From assembly GCA_963851295.1 (NCBI GenBank), contig CAWKOS010000010.1, forward strand, positions 62,001-126,000: a stretch of DNA of 64,000 nt, read 5' to 3'. Under the pieces are notes generated by a model. It searched no databases. It worked only from the letters and a program-made list of their open reading frames with translations, and was not told the DNA's origin. The position numbers were made by a program, and so were the translations under genes. This stretch comes from JAOPZW01 sp963851295. GTDB lineage: Bacteria; Actinomycetota; Thermoleophilia; Solirubrobacterales; Solirubrobacteraceae. Shown in pieces: positions 24,091 through 32,913 of the stretch (position 1 is the stretch's first letter; every line of letters begins with the position of its first letter).

Positions 24091-24368
24091 ATCTCCCAGC
24101 CGCCCTGCGCCATCGCGCGCGCCGCCGCGAGCGTGCGGTCGAGCTGACGCAGCGCGCCTGGCAGCGCTCCGGCGAGCTCGTGGCCGGCCTCGGTCAGCCG
24201 CACCGTGCGGCTGGTGCGGTGCGCGAGGACGACGCCCAGCTCGTGCTCGAGACGGCGCACCGAGCGGCTGACGGTCGGCTGCGGCACGCCGAGGCGCGAG
24301 GCCGCGCGGCCGAAGTGCAGCTCGGCGGCGAGCATCTCGAACACGCGCAGATCACGCAGCTCGACCAT
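24087..24368 (-). CDS. single-domain LysR-type DNA-binding protein
   Basis: A 93-residue protein containing only the LysR winged helix: LRDLRVFEMLAAELHFGRAA, VPQPTVSRSVRRLEHELGV, HRTSRTVRLTEAGHELA, and a short linker-helix tail. The usual 200-residue effector domain is absent; the frame stops at a TAG overlapping the convergent phosphatase gene by 4 bp. It lies 91 bp from the divergent StyA-like gene. Either a truncated LysR regulator or a genuine minimal repressor that cannot sense a ligand itself. Confidence 0.72.
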   Translation of the reverse strand: MVELRDLRVFEMLAAELHFGRAASRLGVPQPTVSRSVRRLEHELGVVLAHRTSRTVRLTEAGHELAGALPGALRQLDRTLAAARAMAQGGWEI

Positions 24369-24459
24369 CGCGCGCGCAGGGTAACCGATGCAGATCGTCC
24401 ATCGGAAGCAGTCGCACGCCGACCTTGATCGCAGGCCGGGGCGACCGTAGCGTGCGCGC

Positions 24460-25701
24460 ATGGACACGAGCATCGGCATCGTCGGTTCGGGGGTGTCGGG
24501 CCTGCACCTCGGCCTCTTCCTGCGGGCGCACGACGTGCCCGTGACCATCTACGCAGAGAAGACGCCCGACGCGATCCGCGAGGGCAGGCTGCTCAACACG
24601 GTCGCCCATCACCACCGCACCCTCGAGCGTGAGCGCGCGCTGGGCGTCGACCACTGGGACGTGGCCGAGTACGGCTACGTCTGCCATCACCACTGCATCG
24701 CCGGCGAGATCCGCTTCCGCGGCGACTTCGCGCATCCGTCGTCGGCCATCGACTACCGCGTCTACCTGCCGTCGCTGATGGAGGACTTCCAGGAGCGCGG
24801 CGGCGAGCTCGCGATCGTGCCCGCCGTCGGCCTCGAGGAGATCGAGCGCCTCGCCGATCGCCACGACCTCGTGGTCGTCGCCGTCGGCCGCCGCAGCATC
24901 GACGAGCTCTTCGCGCGCCGCGACGACAAGTCGCCCTACGACCGCCCGCAGCGGCGCCTGTCGGCCGGGATCTACAGCGGCGTCGAGTACTCCGACCCCA
25001 AGGGCGTCGGCGTCCACTTCGCGCCCGGCCACGGCGAGCTGCTCGAGCTGCCGATCTACTCGCACGACGGGTTCGCCACGGCGCTGCTCTTCGAGGCGGT
25101 CCCCGGCGGCGACCTCGAGGCGCTCGCCGACATCCGCTACGCCGACGATCCGGCGGCGTACGACCGCCTCGTCCTCGACAAGCTCCGCACGCACTTCCCG
25201 ATGGCGGCCGAGCGCGTCGACGAGGGCGCCTTCGGGCTGTGGTCCGAACGCGACCTGCTCCAGGGCGCGCTGACGCCGATCGTGCGCGAGGACTACGCGC
25301 GCCTGGCCAACGGGCGCTACGCGCTGGCGATGGGCGACGCCCACACCGTGGTCGACCCGATGATGGGACAGGGCGCCAACTCGGCCTCGTACTCCGCGTG
25401 GACGATCGGCGAGGCGATCGTCGCCGATCACGTCTACGACGAGCGCTTCTGCCGGCGCGTCGCGCGCCGGCGGGAGGGCTTCGTGCATGGGGTGTCGGAC
25501 TGGACGAACCTCATGCTCAACCCGCCGGCGCACGTGCAGGAGTTCCTCGGGGCGCTCTCGCAGGACAAGGCGCTGTGCGACGAGTTCACCTCGAACTTCA
25601 ACGACCCCGAGCGCCAGGTCGACATCCTGGGAACGCCCGAGCGCACGCGGGCGTACCTGGCGATGCGCGCCGGCACGCGCGAGCCGGCCGCTACGAGCTG
25701 A
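24460..25701 (+). CDS. styA: styrene monooxygenase-like FAD-dependent oxygenase (StyA family)
   Basis: A 413-residue group E flavoprotein monooxygenase: GIVGSGVSGLHLGLFLRAHD (FAD motif), REGRLLNTVAHHHRTLERE, HDLVVVAVGRRSIDELF, and GDAHTVVDPMMGQGANSAS near the C-terminus. StyA epoxidises styrene or indole-like alkenes using FADH2 delivered by StyB. No styB lies next to it; the flavin reductases at 10190 and 43288 are the candidates in the window. TAGCGT (24448-24453) lies 6 nt before the ATG. Beside it, divergently, is the single-domain LysR protein. Confidence 0.83.
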   Translation: MDTSIGIVGSGVSGLHLGLFLRAHDVPVTIYAEKTPDAIREGRLLNTVAHHHRTLERERALGVDHWDVAEYGYVCHHHCIAGEIRFRGDFAHPSSAIDYRVYLPSLMEDFQERGGELAIVPAVGLEEIERLADRHDLVVVAVGRRSIDELFARRDDKSPYDRPQRRLSAGIYSGVEYSDPKGVGVHFAPGHGELLELPIYSHDGFATALLFEAVPGGDLEALADIRYADDPAAYDRLVLDKLRTHFPMAAERVDEGAFGLWSERDLLQGALTPIVREDYARLANGRYALAMGDAHTVVDPMMGQGANSASYSAWTIGEAIVADHVYDERFCRRVARRREGFVHGVSDWTNLMLNPPAHVQEFLGALSQDKALCDEFTSNFNDPERQVDILGTPERTRAYLAMRAGTREPAATS

Positions 25702-26641
25702 CGAGCAGCGAGGCGCCGATGGCGCCGCCGAGGTCGCCGAGGGCCGCGACCGCCACGGCCGGCGGGTCGGTGTCGACGAAGAGGTGGGGCATCATCGCGT
25801 CGAGGATCCGCCGCGCGAACGGCTCGCCGAGGCGGATGCCGAGGCCGCCGCCGATGACGATCGCCTCGACGTCGAGGACGTTCTGCACCGAGGCGACGCC
25901 GGCGCCGAGCGCCTCGATGGCCTCGTCCATGAGCTCGCCCGCGAGCTTGTCGCCGCGGTCCAGGGCGCGGGCCCAGATCCCGCTCGTCAGGCGGTCGCGC
26001 CCGCGCTCGCTCATGATGTCGAAGAGGTCCGTCTTCTCGCCCTTGTCGTGGCGCGCCCGGGCCCGCAGCTCCATCGAGCCGCGGCCCGCGTAGGCCTCCA
26101 TGCAGCCCTTGCGCCCGCACGTGCAGCGCGCGCCGTCGCGCTTGACGACGACGTGGCCGATCTCGCCCGCGGCGCCGCGGCCGATCCACGGGCGGCCATC
26201 GAGCACGATGCCGCCGCCCACGCCGGTGCCCCAGAAGACGCCGAGCAGCGAGTGGTAGGGGCGGCCGGCGCCGAGGAGCGCCTCGGCGTCGGTGGCGACC
26301 TGGACGTCGTTGCCCAGCGCCACGCGCGTCCCGAGGCGGCTCGAGAGCTCGGAGGCGAGTGGGAACGAGCCCTCCCAGTCGGGCAGGTTGCGCGCGCTGG
26401 TGACGGTGCCCTGCTCGCCGTCGACGTCGCCGGGCGAGCCGACGCCGACGCCCTCGAGCTCGCCCGTCTGGACCTCGGCGGCCTGCGCCGCCTCGCGCAG
26501 CGCGCCGGCCATCGCCTCGGCCACGTCGGACGGGCCGCCGCTGGTGGGAGTCGGGACGCGGGACTCACCCCGCACGGCGTGGTCGCCGTCGACGATGACC
26601 GCCTGGATCTTCGTGCCGCCGAGGTCGATGCCGCCGCGCAT
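25691..26641 (-). CDS. ROK-family sugar kinase (glucokinase-like)
   Basis: A 316-residue ROK protein: phosphate-binding GGIDLGGTKIQAVIVD, LGNDVQVATDAEAL, FWGTGVGGGIVLDG, catalytic GEIGHVVVKRDG and the Zn-binding CTCGRKGCMEAYAG. These are all the residues of a functional ATP-dependent hexokinase of the ROK type. It has no N-terminal helix-turn-helix, so it is an enzyme and not a repressor. TACGCT lies 7 nt upstream of the ATG at 26641. Its last 11 bp overlap the convergent StyA-like gene. Confidence 0.88.
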   Translation of the reverse strand: MRGGIDLGGTKIQAVIVDGDHAVRGESRVPTPTSGGPSDVAEAMAGALREAAQAAEVQTGELEGVGVGSPGDVDGEQGTVTSARNLPDWEGSFPLASELSSRLGTRVALGNDVQVATDAEALLGAGRPYHSLLGVFWGTGVGGGIVLDGRPWIGRGAAGEIGHVVVKRDGARCTCGRKGCMEAYAGRGSMELRARARHDKGEKTDLFDIMSERGRDRLTSGIWARALDRGDKLAGELMDEAIEALGAGVASVQNVLDVEAIVIGGGLGIRLGEPFARRILDAMMPHLFVDTDPPAVAVAALGDLGGAIGASLLVSS

Positions 26642-26714
26642 GGATGCGAGCGTACCCAGCGGTGGGGTGGTGCGACGCGGTGTCGGTGATCGGAGCCGGT
26701 TCTACGATGAAGGC

Positions 26715-27329
26715 GTGAGCGCCGACCCGTTCGCGATCCTGGGCGTCGCGCCCGGCGCCTCCGGCGAGGAGGTGACCGCGGCCTACAAGAAGCTCGCCAA
26801 GCGCTGGCACCCCGACCGCGCCGAGGGCAGCGAGGCCGCGCGGCGGATGGCCGAGATCAACGCCGCCTACGACCTCGTGCGCTCCGAGCGCTGGCTGGAG
26901 CGCAACGGGCGCACGGCGCCGCCTGCGGGCCGGCCGGACGTCGCGGCGCCGCGGACGCGGGCGGGCGCCTGGCTGGCCGAGGGGCTGCGGCGGGCGCTGG
27001 GGCGCGAGCTGCTCGGCGCGCTCGAGGCCGGCGAGGAGGTCGCCATGGTCACCCCGACCTCGACCTGGGCCAGCCCGCAGACGCTGCTGGCCGTGACCGA
27101 TCGGCGGCTGCTGTGGCTCCTCGACGACGCGCCGACGCACCGCGTCCGCTCGCTGCGCTTCCGCGACGTCGCGGGGGTCGAGCACCGCCTCGGGCGCCCG
27201 CTGCGGCGCTCGGCGCTCCTGCGCGTGCGGACCCCCGGCGGGCGCAAGCTCAGCTTCGCCGACCTGCGCCCGAGCACCGCGGCGGCGATCGCCCAGCGCG
27301 TCGCCGCCGGGCGCGGGGCCGCCGTCTAG
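26715..27329 (+). CDS. J-domain protein with C-terminal PH-like domain
   Basis: A 204-residue protein. Residues 3-60 are a DnaJ domain with an intact HPD (DPFAILGVAPGASGEEVTAA, KRWHPDRAEG). Residues about 85-200 resemble a bacterial PH/YokE-like domain (PQTLLAVTDRRLLWLLDD, RFRDVAGVEHRLG). It lacks the G/F, Zn and C-terminal domains of DnaJ, so it probably recruits DnaK to a specific site through the PH-like part. GTG 26715 is supported by TACGAT (26703-26708) 6 nt upstream. Confidence 0.78.
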   Translation: MSADPFAILGVAPGASGEEVTAAYKKLAKRWHPDRAEGSEAARRMAEINAAYDLVRSERWLERNGRTAPPAGRPDVAAPRTRAGAWLAEGLRRALGRELLGALEAGEEVAMVTPTSTWASPQTLLAVTDRRLLWLLDDAPTHRVRSLRFRDVAGVEHRLGRPLRRSALLRVRTPGGRKLSFADLRPSTAAAIAQRVAAGRGAAV

Positions 27330-29527
27330 CGCACGCGGAAGCGCTTGGAGGACGGGTTGCGCGGGCCGTTGCCGACGGCGTCGGTGCCGCGGACGTAGGC
27401 GCGGTAGCTGCCCTTCGGCAGGCGCGCGCGGCGCGTGTAGCTCCAGCGCGACGTGCCGTGGGCGGTCAGGTAGACCCGCTTGGAGCAGCGGCGGGCCTTG
27501 GTGAAGCCCCGCTTGCCGGTCAGGAAGCGGCAGCGCTTGCCCACCAGCCGGGCGACGGCGACGCGCACCCGCTTGACGCGGCCCGCTCCCTTGGCGCGAC
27601 AGCCCTTGTCGGTCGCGGTGCCCTTGAGCGCCAGGCGCTTGCGCGACGCCTTCACGGCGCCCTTGCGGGCGAACTTCGACACCGGCGCGCTGCGGTCCGC
27701 GCAGCCGCTCGCGGCGCTTGCGCCGCCGCGGCCCGCGATCCCCGTGACCGCCTGGACCTGCGCGATGAGCCCGGACAGGCGCGGCACGCCCCAGCCGGTG
27801 ACGTAGTCGTAGCCGGCCTGGGCGCTGTTGAGGCCGTTGGCGCCCACCGTGATGTCGTGGAAGGCCTGCGGGTAGCGCGCGGGATCGCGGCCAATCGCGT
27901 AGATCGCCTGGTTGGCGAAGCCGTAGCCGCTCGTGAGGTTCGGCGCGGTGCTCACGACGTCAGCCCACATCCCGGCCCACAGCGGCGAGGACAGGCTCGT
28001 GCCCGAGCCGCCGGCGTCCTGGCCGTCGGAGACGATCGTGTAGCCGTTGGAGATCGCGTCGCCCGAGAGGGCCGCGACGTCCGGCACGCCGCGGCAGAGC
28101 TGGCCGGTGTTCGTCGGCTGGCCGTTGGCGTCGAGCGCGCACGGGTGGTTGAGGTTCGCGACGCTCTGCTGGTAGTCGGGCGCGCGGATGAAGGGGCTCG
28201 AGTTGCCGCCCGAGTACTCCCACGCGCGCTCGAGCGAGCGGCCCGCCGGCTCGTTGCCGTCGCTGTAGAGGACGGTGCCGCCGACGCCCGTCGTGAAGGG
28301 CGTGTTGGCCGGGTCCGAGGTCAGCGGCAGGCCCTCGTTGGCCACGCCGTTGGCGCCCGGGTAGGCCACCGTGCACGACGAGCCGTTGTCGCCCGAGGCG
28401 GCGAAGAAGTTGCGCCCCTCCATGACCGCCTGCTGCAGCAGCTGGGTCGTCGCCGGCTCGGAGGCCTGGCTCACGGCCTGGCTGGCGGGCAGGGCGTCGG
28501 GGTTGTTGTTGCCGTTGATGGGGTCGAGGGTCGGGTTGTTGAGGATCGGGTTGAGCACCGGGATCGGCTCGCACTCGCCCAGCGACGCGTTCATCACCTG
28601 CGGACCGTTGGGGTCGTTGACCCAGGCGCCCAGCGCGGCGGTGAGCTCGCTGTCGGCCAGCGACGGCGCGAAGTACAGGACCTCGCGCGAGATCCCCGGC
28701 GCCATGCCGTGGATCGCCTGCATGTCGATGTTCCACTCGAGGTTGCCGCTGGTGTCCGAGAAGTCTCCGTTGCCCGGGACGTGGACGACGTCGACGGGGA
28801 CCTGGGGCATGCCGTGCTCGGAGTCGAAGGCGTGCAGGTCGTTGATGACCGAGGCGGTCGCGCCGTTGCCGAGGATGGCCACGGAGACGCCCTGGCCGGT
28901 CACGCCCGCCGGGTGCTCGTAGACCGAGCGCAGCTCCTCGGGCGACTGGGCGCCCGGGTTCGGCGTCGCCGTGCCGCTCGCCATCGTGTGGTGGCGGCGG
29001 CTGCTGTCGAGGCCGATGACGGTGTAGATCGGCAGCGCGCGCGGGACCGAGGGCGCGCTGTCGTTGGCGTCGAAGGTCTTGCCGGCCACCTGGTAGCGGC
29101 CGATCGTCGTCTTCAGGAGCGCCTGGACCTGGGCGACGGTGCCGCTGGCCAGGACGTAGTCGCCGGCGCCGGTGACGTGCTCGACCCGCAGGCCGCCGGT
29201 GGTCAGCCACGCGCGCATGGCGCTCTGCGTCGCGTCGGTGACGCCGAAGCGCCGCGCGTAGCCCGCGGGCGTGAGGAAGCGGTGGTAATCGGGGCTCGAG
29301 CGGTCGAAGAGCCGCTTGAGGTAGGCGTCCTCGGCGGCGGGATCGGGATGGGCGAGGGCGAAGCCGATGCGCATGCGCTCGGTCGCCGGCGGGGCGCCGA
29401 CGCGCTGCCCGACCGCGAGCAGGCGCGAGACGTCGGCGACGAGGACGCGGTCGGCGGAGGCGGCGCTGGCGCTTGCGACCTGCGCGAGGGCGGCGACGAC
29501 CGTGAGAAGGGCGATGACCTTTGCCAC
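27326..29527 (-). CDS. secreted sedolisin (S53) serine-carboxyl protease
   Basis: A 733-residue exported protease. Signal peptide about 1-24 (VIALLTVVAALAQVASASA), pro-kumamolisin domain about 45-190 (FLTPAGYARRFGVTD), S53 catalytic domain 205-570, then a basic Cys-containing tail of about 150 residues. Catalytic residues: E264 and D268 (NLEWNIDMQ), ASGDNG (segment carrying the oxyanion Asp in the family), S511 (GGSGTSLSSPLWAG). Sedolisins are active at acidic pH. GTG 29527 gives a normal signal peptide; the longer upstream frame is composition-driven. Likely secreted for protein scavenging. Confidence 0.88.
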   Translation of the reverse strand: MAKVIALLTVVAALAQVASASAASADRVLVADVSRLLAVGQRVGAPPATERMRIGFALAHPDPAAEDAYLKRLFDRSSPDYHRFLTPAGYARRFGVTDATQSAMRAWLTTGGLRVEHVTGAGDYVLASGTVAQVQALLKTTIGRYQVAGKTFDANDSAPSVPRALPIYTVIGLDSSRRHHTMASGTATPNPGAQSPEELRSVYEHPAGVTGQGVSVAILGNGATASVINDLHAFDSEHGMPQVPVDVVHVPGNGDFSDTSGNLEWNIDMQAIHGMAPGISREVLYFAPSLADSELTAALGAWVNDPNGPQVMNASLGECEPIPVLNPILNNPTLDPINGNNNPDALPASQAVSQASEPATTQLLQQAVMEGRNFFAASGDNGSSCTVAYPGANGVANEGLPLTSDPANTPFTTGVGGTVLYSDGNEPAGRSLERAWEYSGGNSSPFIRAPDYQQSVANLNHPCALDANGQPTNTGQLCRGVPDVAALSGDAISNGYTIVSDGQDAGGSGTSLSSPLWAGMWADVVSTAPNLTSGYGFANQAIYAIGRDPARYPQAFHDITVGANGLNSAQAGYDYVTGWGVPRLSGLIAQVQAVTGIAGRGGASAASGCADRSAPVSKFARKGAVKASRKRLALKGTATDKGCRAKGAGRVKRVRVAVARLVGKRCRFLTGKRGFTKARRCSKRVYLTAHGTSRWSYTRRARLPKGSYRAYVRGTDAVGNGPRNPSSKRFRVR

Positions 29528-29601
29528 GACCGCTGGAACGCACCGGAAGTCTGGAACTTGCTGGTGTTTTCGCGCCCGGATCGCCGACGCGCCGTCGGTC
29601 G

Positions 29602-30381
29602 CTAGCGGTCGCGCAGGACCGCGGCGCCCTCGGCGAGGACCGCCACCTCCGCGGGCTCGAGCACCTCGTGATCGGCACCCGCGCGGGCGCGCAGGCGCGC
29701 GAGGGCCAGCGTGCGGTCGGCGGCCGCGAAGACGACGTTGCCGGTGCGCCGGCCGGCGACGACGGCGCGCGGAGCCATGAGCACGACCTCCGCGAACTCG
29801 GCCACCAGCGTCGCGGCCTGGCGGCGCGCGGTCCGCCCGGGCGGCGCGTCGATGACGTTGACGACGTGCACGCCGCCCGCGCGCAGGACGCGACGCACGT
29901 CGCGCTGGTACTCGACCGTCGTGAGGTGGGCGGGGACGGTCGGGCCCGAGAACGCGTCGGTGACGACGACGTCGGCGCTGCGCGCGGCACGCTGGGCCAG
30001 CAGCGCGCGCCCGTCGCCCTGGCGGACGCGCAGGCCGGGCTCGGCGGCGACGTCGAGCACCGTGGCGAGCGCGTCGAGGACCGCGCGATCGGCCTCGTAG
30101 GCCTCCGAGTGCGAGCCCGGGCGCGTGGCGGCGAGATAGCGCGGCAGGACGCAGCCGCCGGCGCCGACGTGGGCGGCCTGCAGCGGCGTCCCGGCGCGCC
30201 AGCCGACGTCGAGGACGTCCGCGATCCAGCGCATGTAGGGGAAGTCGAGGTGCGTCGGGTCGGCGCGGTCGACGACCGCGGCCTCGAGCCCGTCGACGAG
30301 CATCCGCGTGCGGCCGCTCTCGGCGGCGGTCACGCGCACCGTCGGCCCGCCCGCATCGCGCTCGCGTCGCCGTCGCGCCAC
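29602..30381 (-). CDS. spermidine synthase-like methyltransferase-fold protein
   Basis: A 259-residue Rossmann-fold protein: DPTHLDFPYMRWIADVLD (strand-substrate segment of the spermidine synthase family), AHVGAGGCVLPRYLAA (nucleotide loop), YEADRAVLDAL (acidic loop), RQGDGRALLAQ, and VVVTDAFSGPTVPAHLTT. It lacks the N-terminal beta domain of true SpeE and may be one of the many actinobacterial 'fused/SpeE-like' proteins that do not make spermidine. Neighbours give no clue. Confidence 0.75.
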   Translation of the reverse strand: MARRRRERDAGGPTVRVTAAESGRTRMLVDGLEAAVVDRADPTHLDFPYMRWIADVLDVGWRAGTPLQAAHVGAGGCVLPRYLAATRPGSHSEAYEADRAVLDALATVLDVAAEPGLRVRQGDGRALLAQRAARSADVVVTDAFSGPTVPAHLTTVEYQRDVRRVLRAGGVHVVNVIDAPPGRTARRQAATLVAEFAEVVLMAPRAVVAGRRTGNVVFAAADRTLALARLRARAGADHEVLEPAEVAVLAEGAAVLRDR

Positions 30382-30433
30382 CGGGCCAGCATCGCAGCAC
30401 TGGCGATGGGGCCGGGTCCGCGCCGCCGGGTTC

Positions 30434-30897
30434 GTGCTCTCCGTTGGGCGTGGGTGGTCGCGAACGGCTCACCGAGGGAGAGAGTGACCGTCGCTCGCGG
30501 CCGTGCCGGCGCGGCGGCTCGCCCGGCGCGGGCGTCTCGCCCGGGCGCGCCTGCTCGCGCGTGCTGCCTTTCTCCCGCATAGCGGGAGTTAGACCGCACG
30601 CGGCGCACGCGGGCGTCGAAGGCGTGACGAAAACACGCGCGCTTCGCGTCAAAACACGCACGCCCCCGCGGAGCAGCACGCGCAACCACCGCCCCCGGAC
30701 CCGCGCGTGCTGCTTTAGCGACCCATGTGATCGCAAAAACGGCACGCGGCATACAGGGGCGCCGAAGGTGTGACGAAACGCGCACGCTTCGCGCCGAACC
30801 ACGCACACGCCCGCGGAGCCGCAGGCGCAACGGCCACCGCAACCTCCTCTCTCCCTCGGTGAGCTGTTCGCGACCACTCGCGCGAAGCGGAGAGCAC
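30434..30897. repeat. intergenic repeat complex: 51-bp inverted repeats around two 146-bp tandem units
   Basis: The 544-bp gap between genes holds no credible CDS. Arm 30434-30484 and arm 30847-30897 are inverted copies: identical over the first 10 bp (GTGCTCTCCG) and nearly so over the last 31, differing in a central block of about 10 bp. Between them are two head-to-tail copies of a 146-bp unit (30557-30702 and 30703-30848) at constant offset; the best conserved part contains CGAAGG(C/T)GTGACGAAA and CGCTTCGCG. A C-T-C-C-C-G-C hairpin (about 30572-30588) is present in the first copy only. Confidence 0.75.
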
Positions 30898-30925
30898 CAA
30901 GCCCGCCGGCGCGGAACCAAGCCGC

Positions 30926-31792
30926 CTACCCCGACGGCGCCGCCACCGCCGCCTCCGGCGCGGTGCGCTCCAGCGCGCCCCAGCCGACGTCGCGCTCGCG
31001 CTCGGCCTGGTCGGCCGCCGCGCCGCCGCGGATGCCGAACAGGCGCTTGGCGTAGAGCAGGTACGCCACGACCGCCACGTTGATGACGAAGGCAAGGATC
31101 TTCAGCGGCGAGAGGCGGTGGACCAGCTCGTAGACCTCGAGCGGCAGCAGCGAGGCGGTGACGATCAGCGTCAGGTACTCCGCCCAGCGGCGCTGGTACC
31201 ACAGGCCGACGGCCTCGATCCCCTCGATCGCCGCGTAGGCGAGGATCACCGCGGCGAAGAGGTGAAGCCGCGAGGACTGCAGCGAGAAGAGCTTGTCGAT
31301 CTCGCCGAGCAGGCCGCCGTGGGCGTGGCCGCCGCCGGAGATCGCGCCGCCCTGCAGGTCGGTGACGACGCGGTAGAAGCGGTCGCGGAACGACGCCCGG
31401 TGCGACGCGAAGACCAGGATCGCCAGTCCGAGCAGGCCGAGGACCACGAAGTGCAGCGCGCGGTTGATCGCGATCAGGCGCAGGACGATCTTGTCGCGCA
31501 GCGGGCGTCCGCGGAGCGGCAGCTCGATCTCGTCGCGGCCCGGCGGGTGCTCGCGCGTGGGCTCCTCGACGGGCGCCAGCGGCAGCCAGCTGTCGCAGCG
31601 CAGGCAGCGGTGCCAGCGGACGTCGCCGACCTCGCGGACGACGAGCGCGTCGACCGGGCGCACGGTCGCCGCGTCGAGCCCGATCAGCTCGTGGCCCGCG
31701 ACGCCGCAGACGAGCAGCTCCCAGTGCAGCCGCGGGACGAACCGCACCGGCCTGGTGCGGACTCCCGGCGCCGGTGCGGGGACGTCGGCCAC
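30926..31792 (-). CDS. DUF2127 membrane protein
   Basis: A 288-residue protein. The N-terminal about 95 residues are soluble with a CLRCDSW pair that could bind metal, followed by the DUF2127 membrane domain: KIVLRLIAINRALHFVVLGLLGLAILVF, then AAVILAYAAIEGIEAVGLWYQRRWAEYLTL and a last span LAFVINVAVVAYLLYAKRLF. About four membrane helices. Function of the family unknown. The GTG start at 31792 has TACCTT 7 nt upstream. Confidence 0.83.
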   Translation of the reverse strand: MADVPAPAPGVRTRPVRFVPRLHWELLVCGVAGHELIGLDAATVRPVDALVVREVGDVRWHRCLRCDSWLPLAPVEEPTREHPPGRDEIELPLRGRPLRDKIVLRLIAINRALHFVVLGLLGLAILVFASHRASFRDRFYRVVTDLQGGAISGGGHAHGGLLGEIDKLFSLQSSRLHLFAAVILAYAAIEGIEAVGLWYQRRWAEYLTLIVTASLLPLEVYELVHRLSPLKILAFVINVAVVAYLLYAKRLFGIRGGAAADQAERERDVGWGALERTAPEAAVAAPSG

Positions 31793-31810
31793 GGGGCCGA
31801 AGGTACCCCG

Positions 31811-32851
31811 CTAGGAGGCGATTCGCTCCTGCGCGGGCTCGGCCGCGAGGTCGAAGGCGTCGGCGATCAGCTCGTAGGAGCGCCGTCGCGCGCCGTGGTC
31901 GTGGGTGATCGCCACCACCACGAGCTCCTGGGCGCCGTAGAGCTCGGCGACCTCGCGCAGGCCGGCGGCGACGGTCTCGGGCGAGCCGACGACGAGCCGC
32001 CGCCCGGACGGCATGACGTCGACCGTCTGGCCCTCGGACTCCAGGAAGCGCACCGCCTTGTCGGTCGGCGGGACCGCGATCGGGCGTCCGCGGCGCAGCA
32101 TCGAGAACGCCATCCGCGAGCTGGTCGCCAGGAGCTGGGCCTCGGCGTCGGTCTCGGCGCAGATGGCGGTCACGCCGACCGCCAGGTAGGGGGCGGCGAG
32201 GCGCTCTGAGTCGACGAAGCGCCGGCGGTAGTCGGCGGCGATCGCGGTACCGGCCGGGTTGATGAAGTCGGCGAAGGCGTAGGGGAGGCCCAGCTCGGCG
32301 GCCCAGATCGCGCTCTGGGGCGAGGAGCCCAGCAGCCACGGCTCGGGCGCGTGGGGGAGGCCCGGGAGGTCGGTCAGGCGCGCGAAGGGGTGGCCCTCGG
32401 GCATGCGGTCCTCGAGCAGCGCGAGGAGCTCGGTGAGCTGCTGGGGGAAGTCGTCGGGCGCCGCCTGGCGGCGGTCTCGCTGCAGCGCGAAGGCGGTCAT
32501 CCCATCGGTACCCGGCGCCCGCCCGATCGCGAGGTCGATCCGATCGCCGAAGAGGCCGGCCAGGACCGAGAAGCTCTCGGCGACCTTGAGCGGGCTGTAG
32601 TGCGGGAGCATCACGCCGCCGCTGCCGACCCGCAGGCGCGAGGTGGCGGTCGCGATCGGCCCGATCAGGACCTCGGGGCTGGGGCCCGCGACGAGGATCC
32701 CGCCGTGGTGCTCGGCGACCCAGTAGCGGTGGTAGCCGAGCTCGTCGGCCAGGCGGGCGAGGTCGAGCGTGTTGCGCAGCGCGTCGGCGCCGGTGGAGCC
32801 CTCGGAGATGGGAGACTGGTCGAGGACGCTGAGCACAAGCGGATCAGGCAT
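31811..32851 (-). CDS. LLM-class flavin-dependent oxidoreductase (MsnO8-like)
   Basis: A 346-residue luciferase-like TIM-barrel protein: LSVLDQSPISEGSTGADAL at the N-terminus, HRYWVAEHHGG, TSRLRVGSGGVMLPHYSPLKVAE (FMN-binding region), RIDLAIGRAPGTD and the late GSPETVAAGLREVAELY. The layout is typical of the single-component alkane/bacterial-luciferase-like subgroup that uses FMNH2 or F420. Cofactor cannot be fixed by eye. It ends 18 bp upstream of the DUF2127 gene on the same strand, so they may be co-transcribed. Confidence 0.87.
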   Translation of the reverse strand: MPDPLVLSVLDQSPISEGSTGADALRNTLDLARLADELGYHRYWVAEHHGGILVAGPSPEVLIGPIATATSRLRVGSGGVMLPHYSPLKVAESFSVLAGLFGDRIDLAIGRAPGTDGMTAFALQRDRRQAAPDDFPQQLTELLALLEDRMPEGHPFARLTDLPGLPHAPEPWLLGSSPQSAIWAAELGLPYAFADFINPAGTAIAADYRRRFVDSERLAAPYLAVGVTAICAETDAEAQLLATSSRMAFSMLRRGRPIAVPPTDKAVRFLESEGQTVDVMPSGRRLVVGSPETVAAGLREVAELYGAQELVVVAITHDHGARRRSYELIADAFDLAAEPAQERIAS

Positions 32852-32913
32852 TCCGGTTGACGACGATAGCGAAGCCGCGTTTGGCGACTCGCGGGGAGGG
32901 AGAGAGAACGGCC

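Noticed and set aside
30557..30848. CRISPR array
   Set aside because: Only two 146-bp tandem units with diverged sequence; no short repeats with regular spacers and no cas genes.
29528..30877. N-terminal extension of the sedolisin frame through the spermidine-synthase-like gene and the repeat region
   Set aside because: It overlaps another real gene and the repeat complex, while GTG 29527 gives a normal signal peptide and pro-domain.
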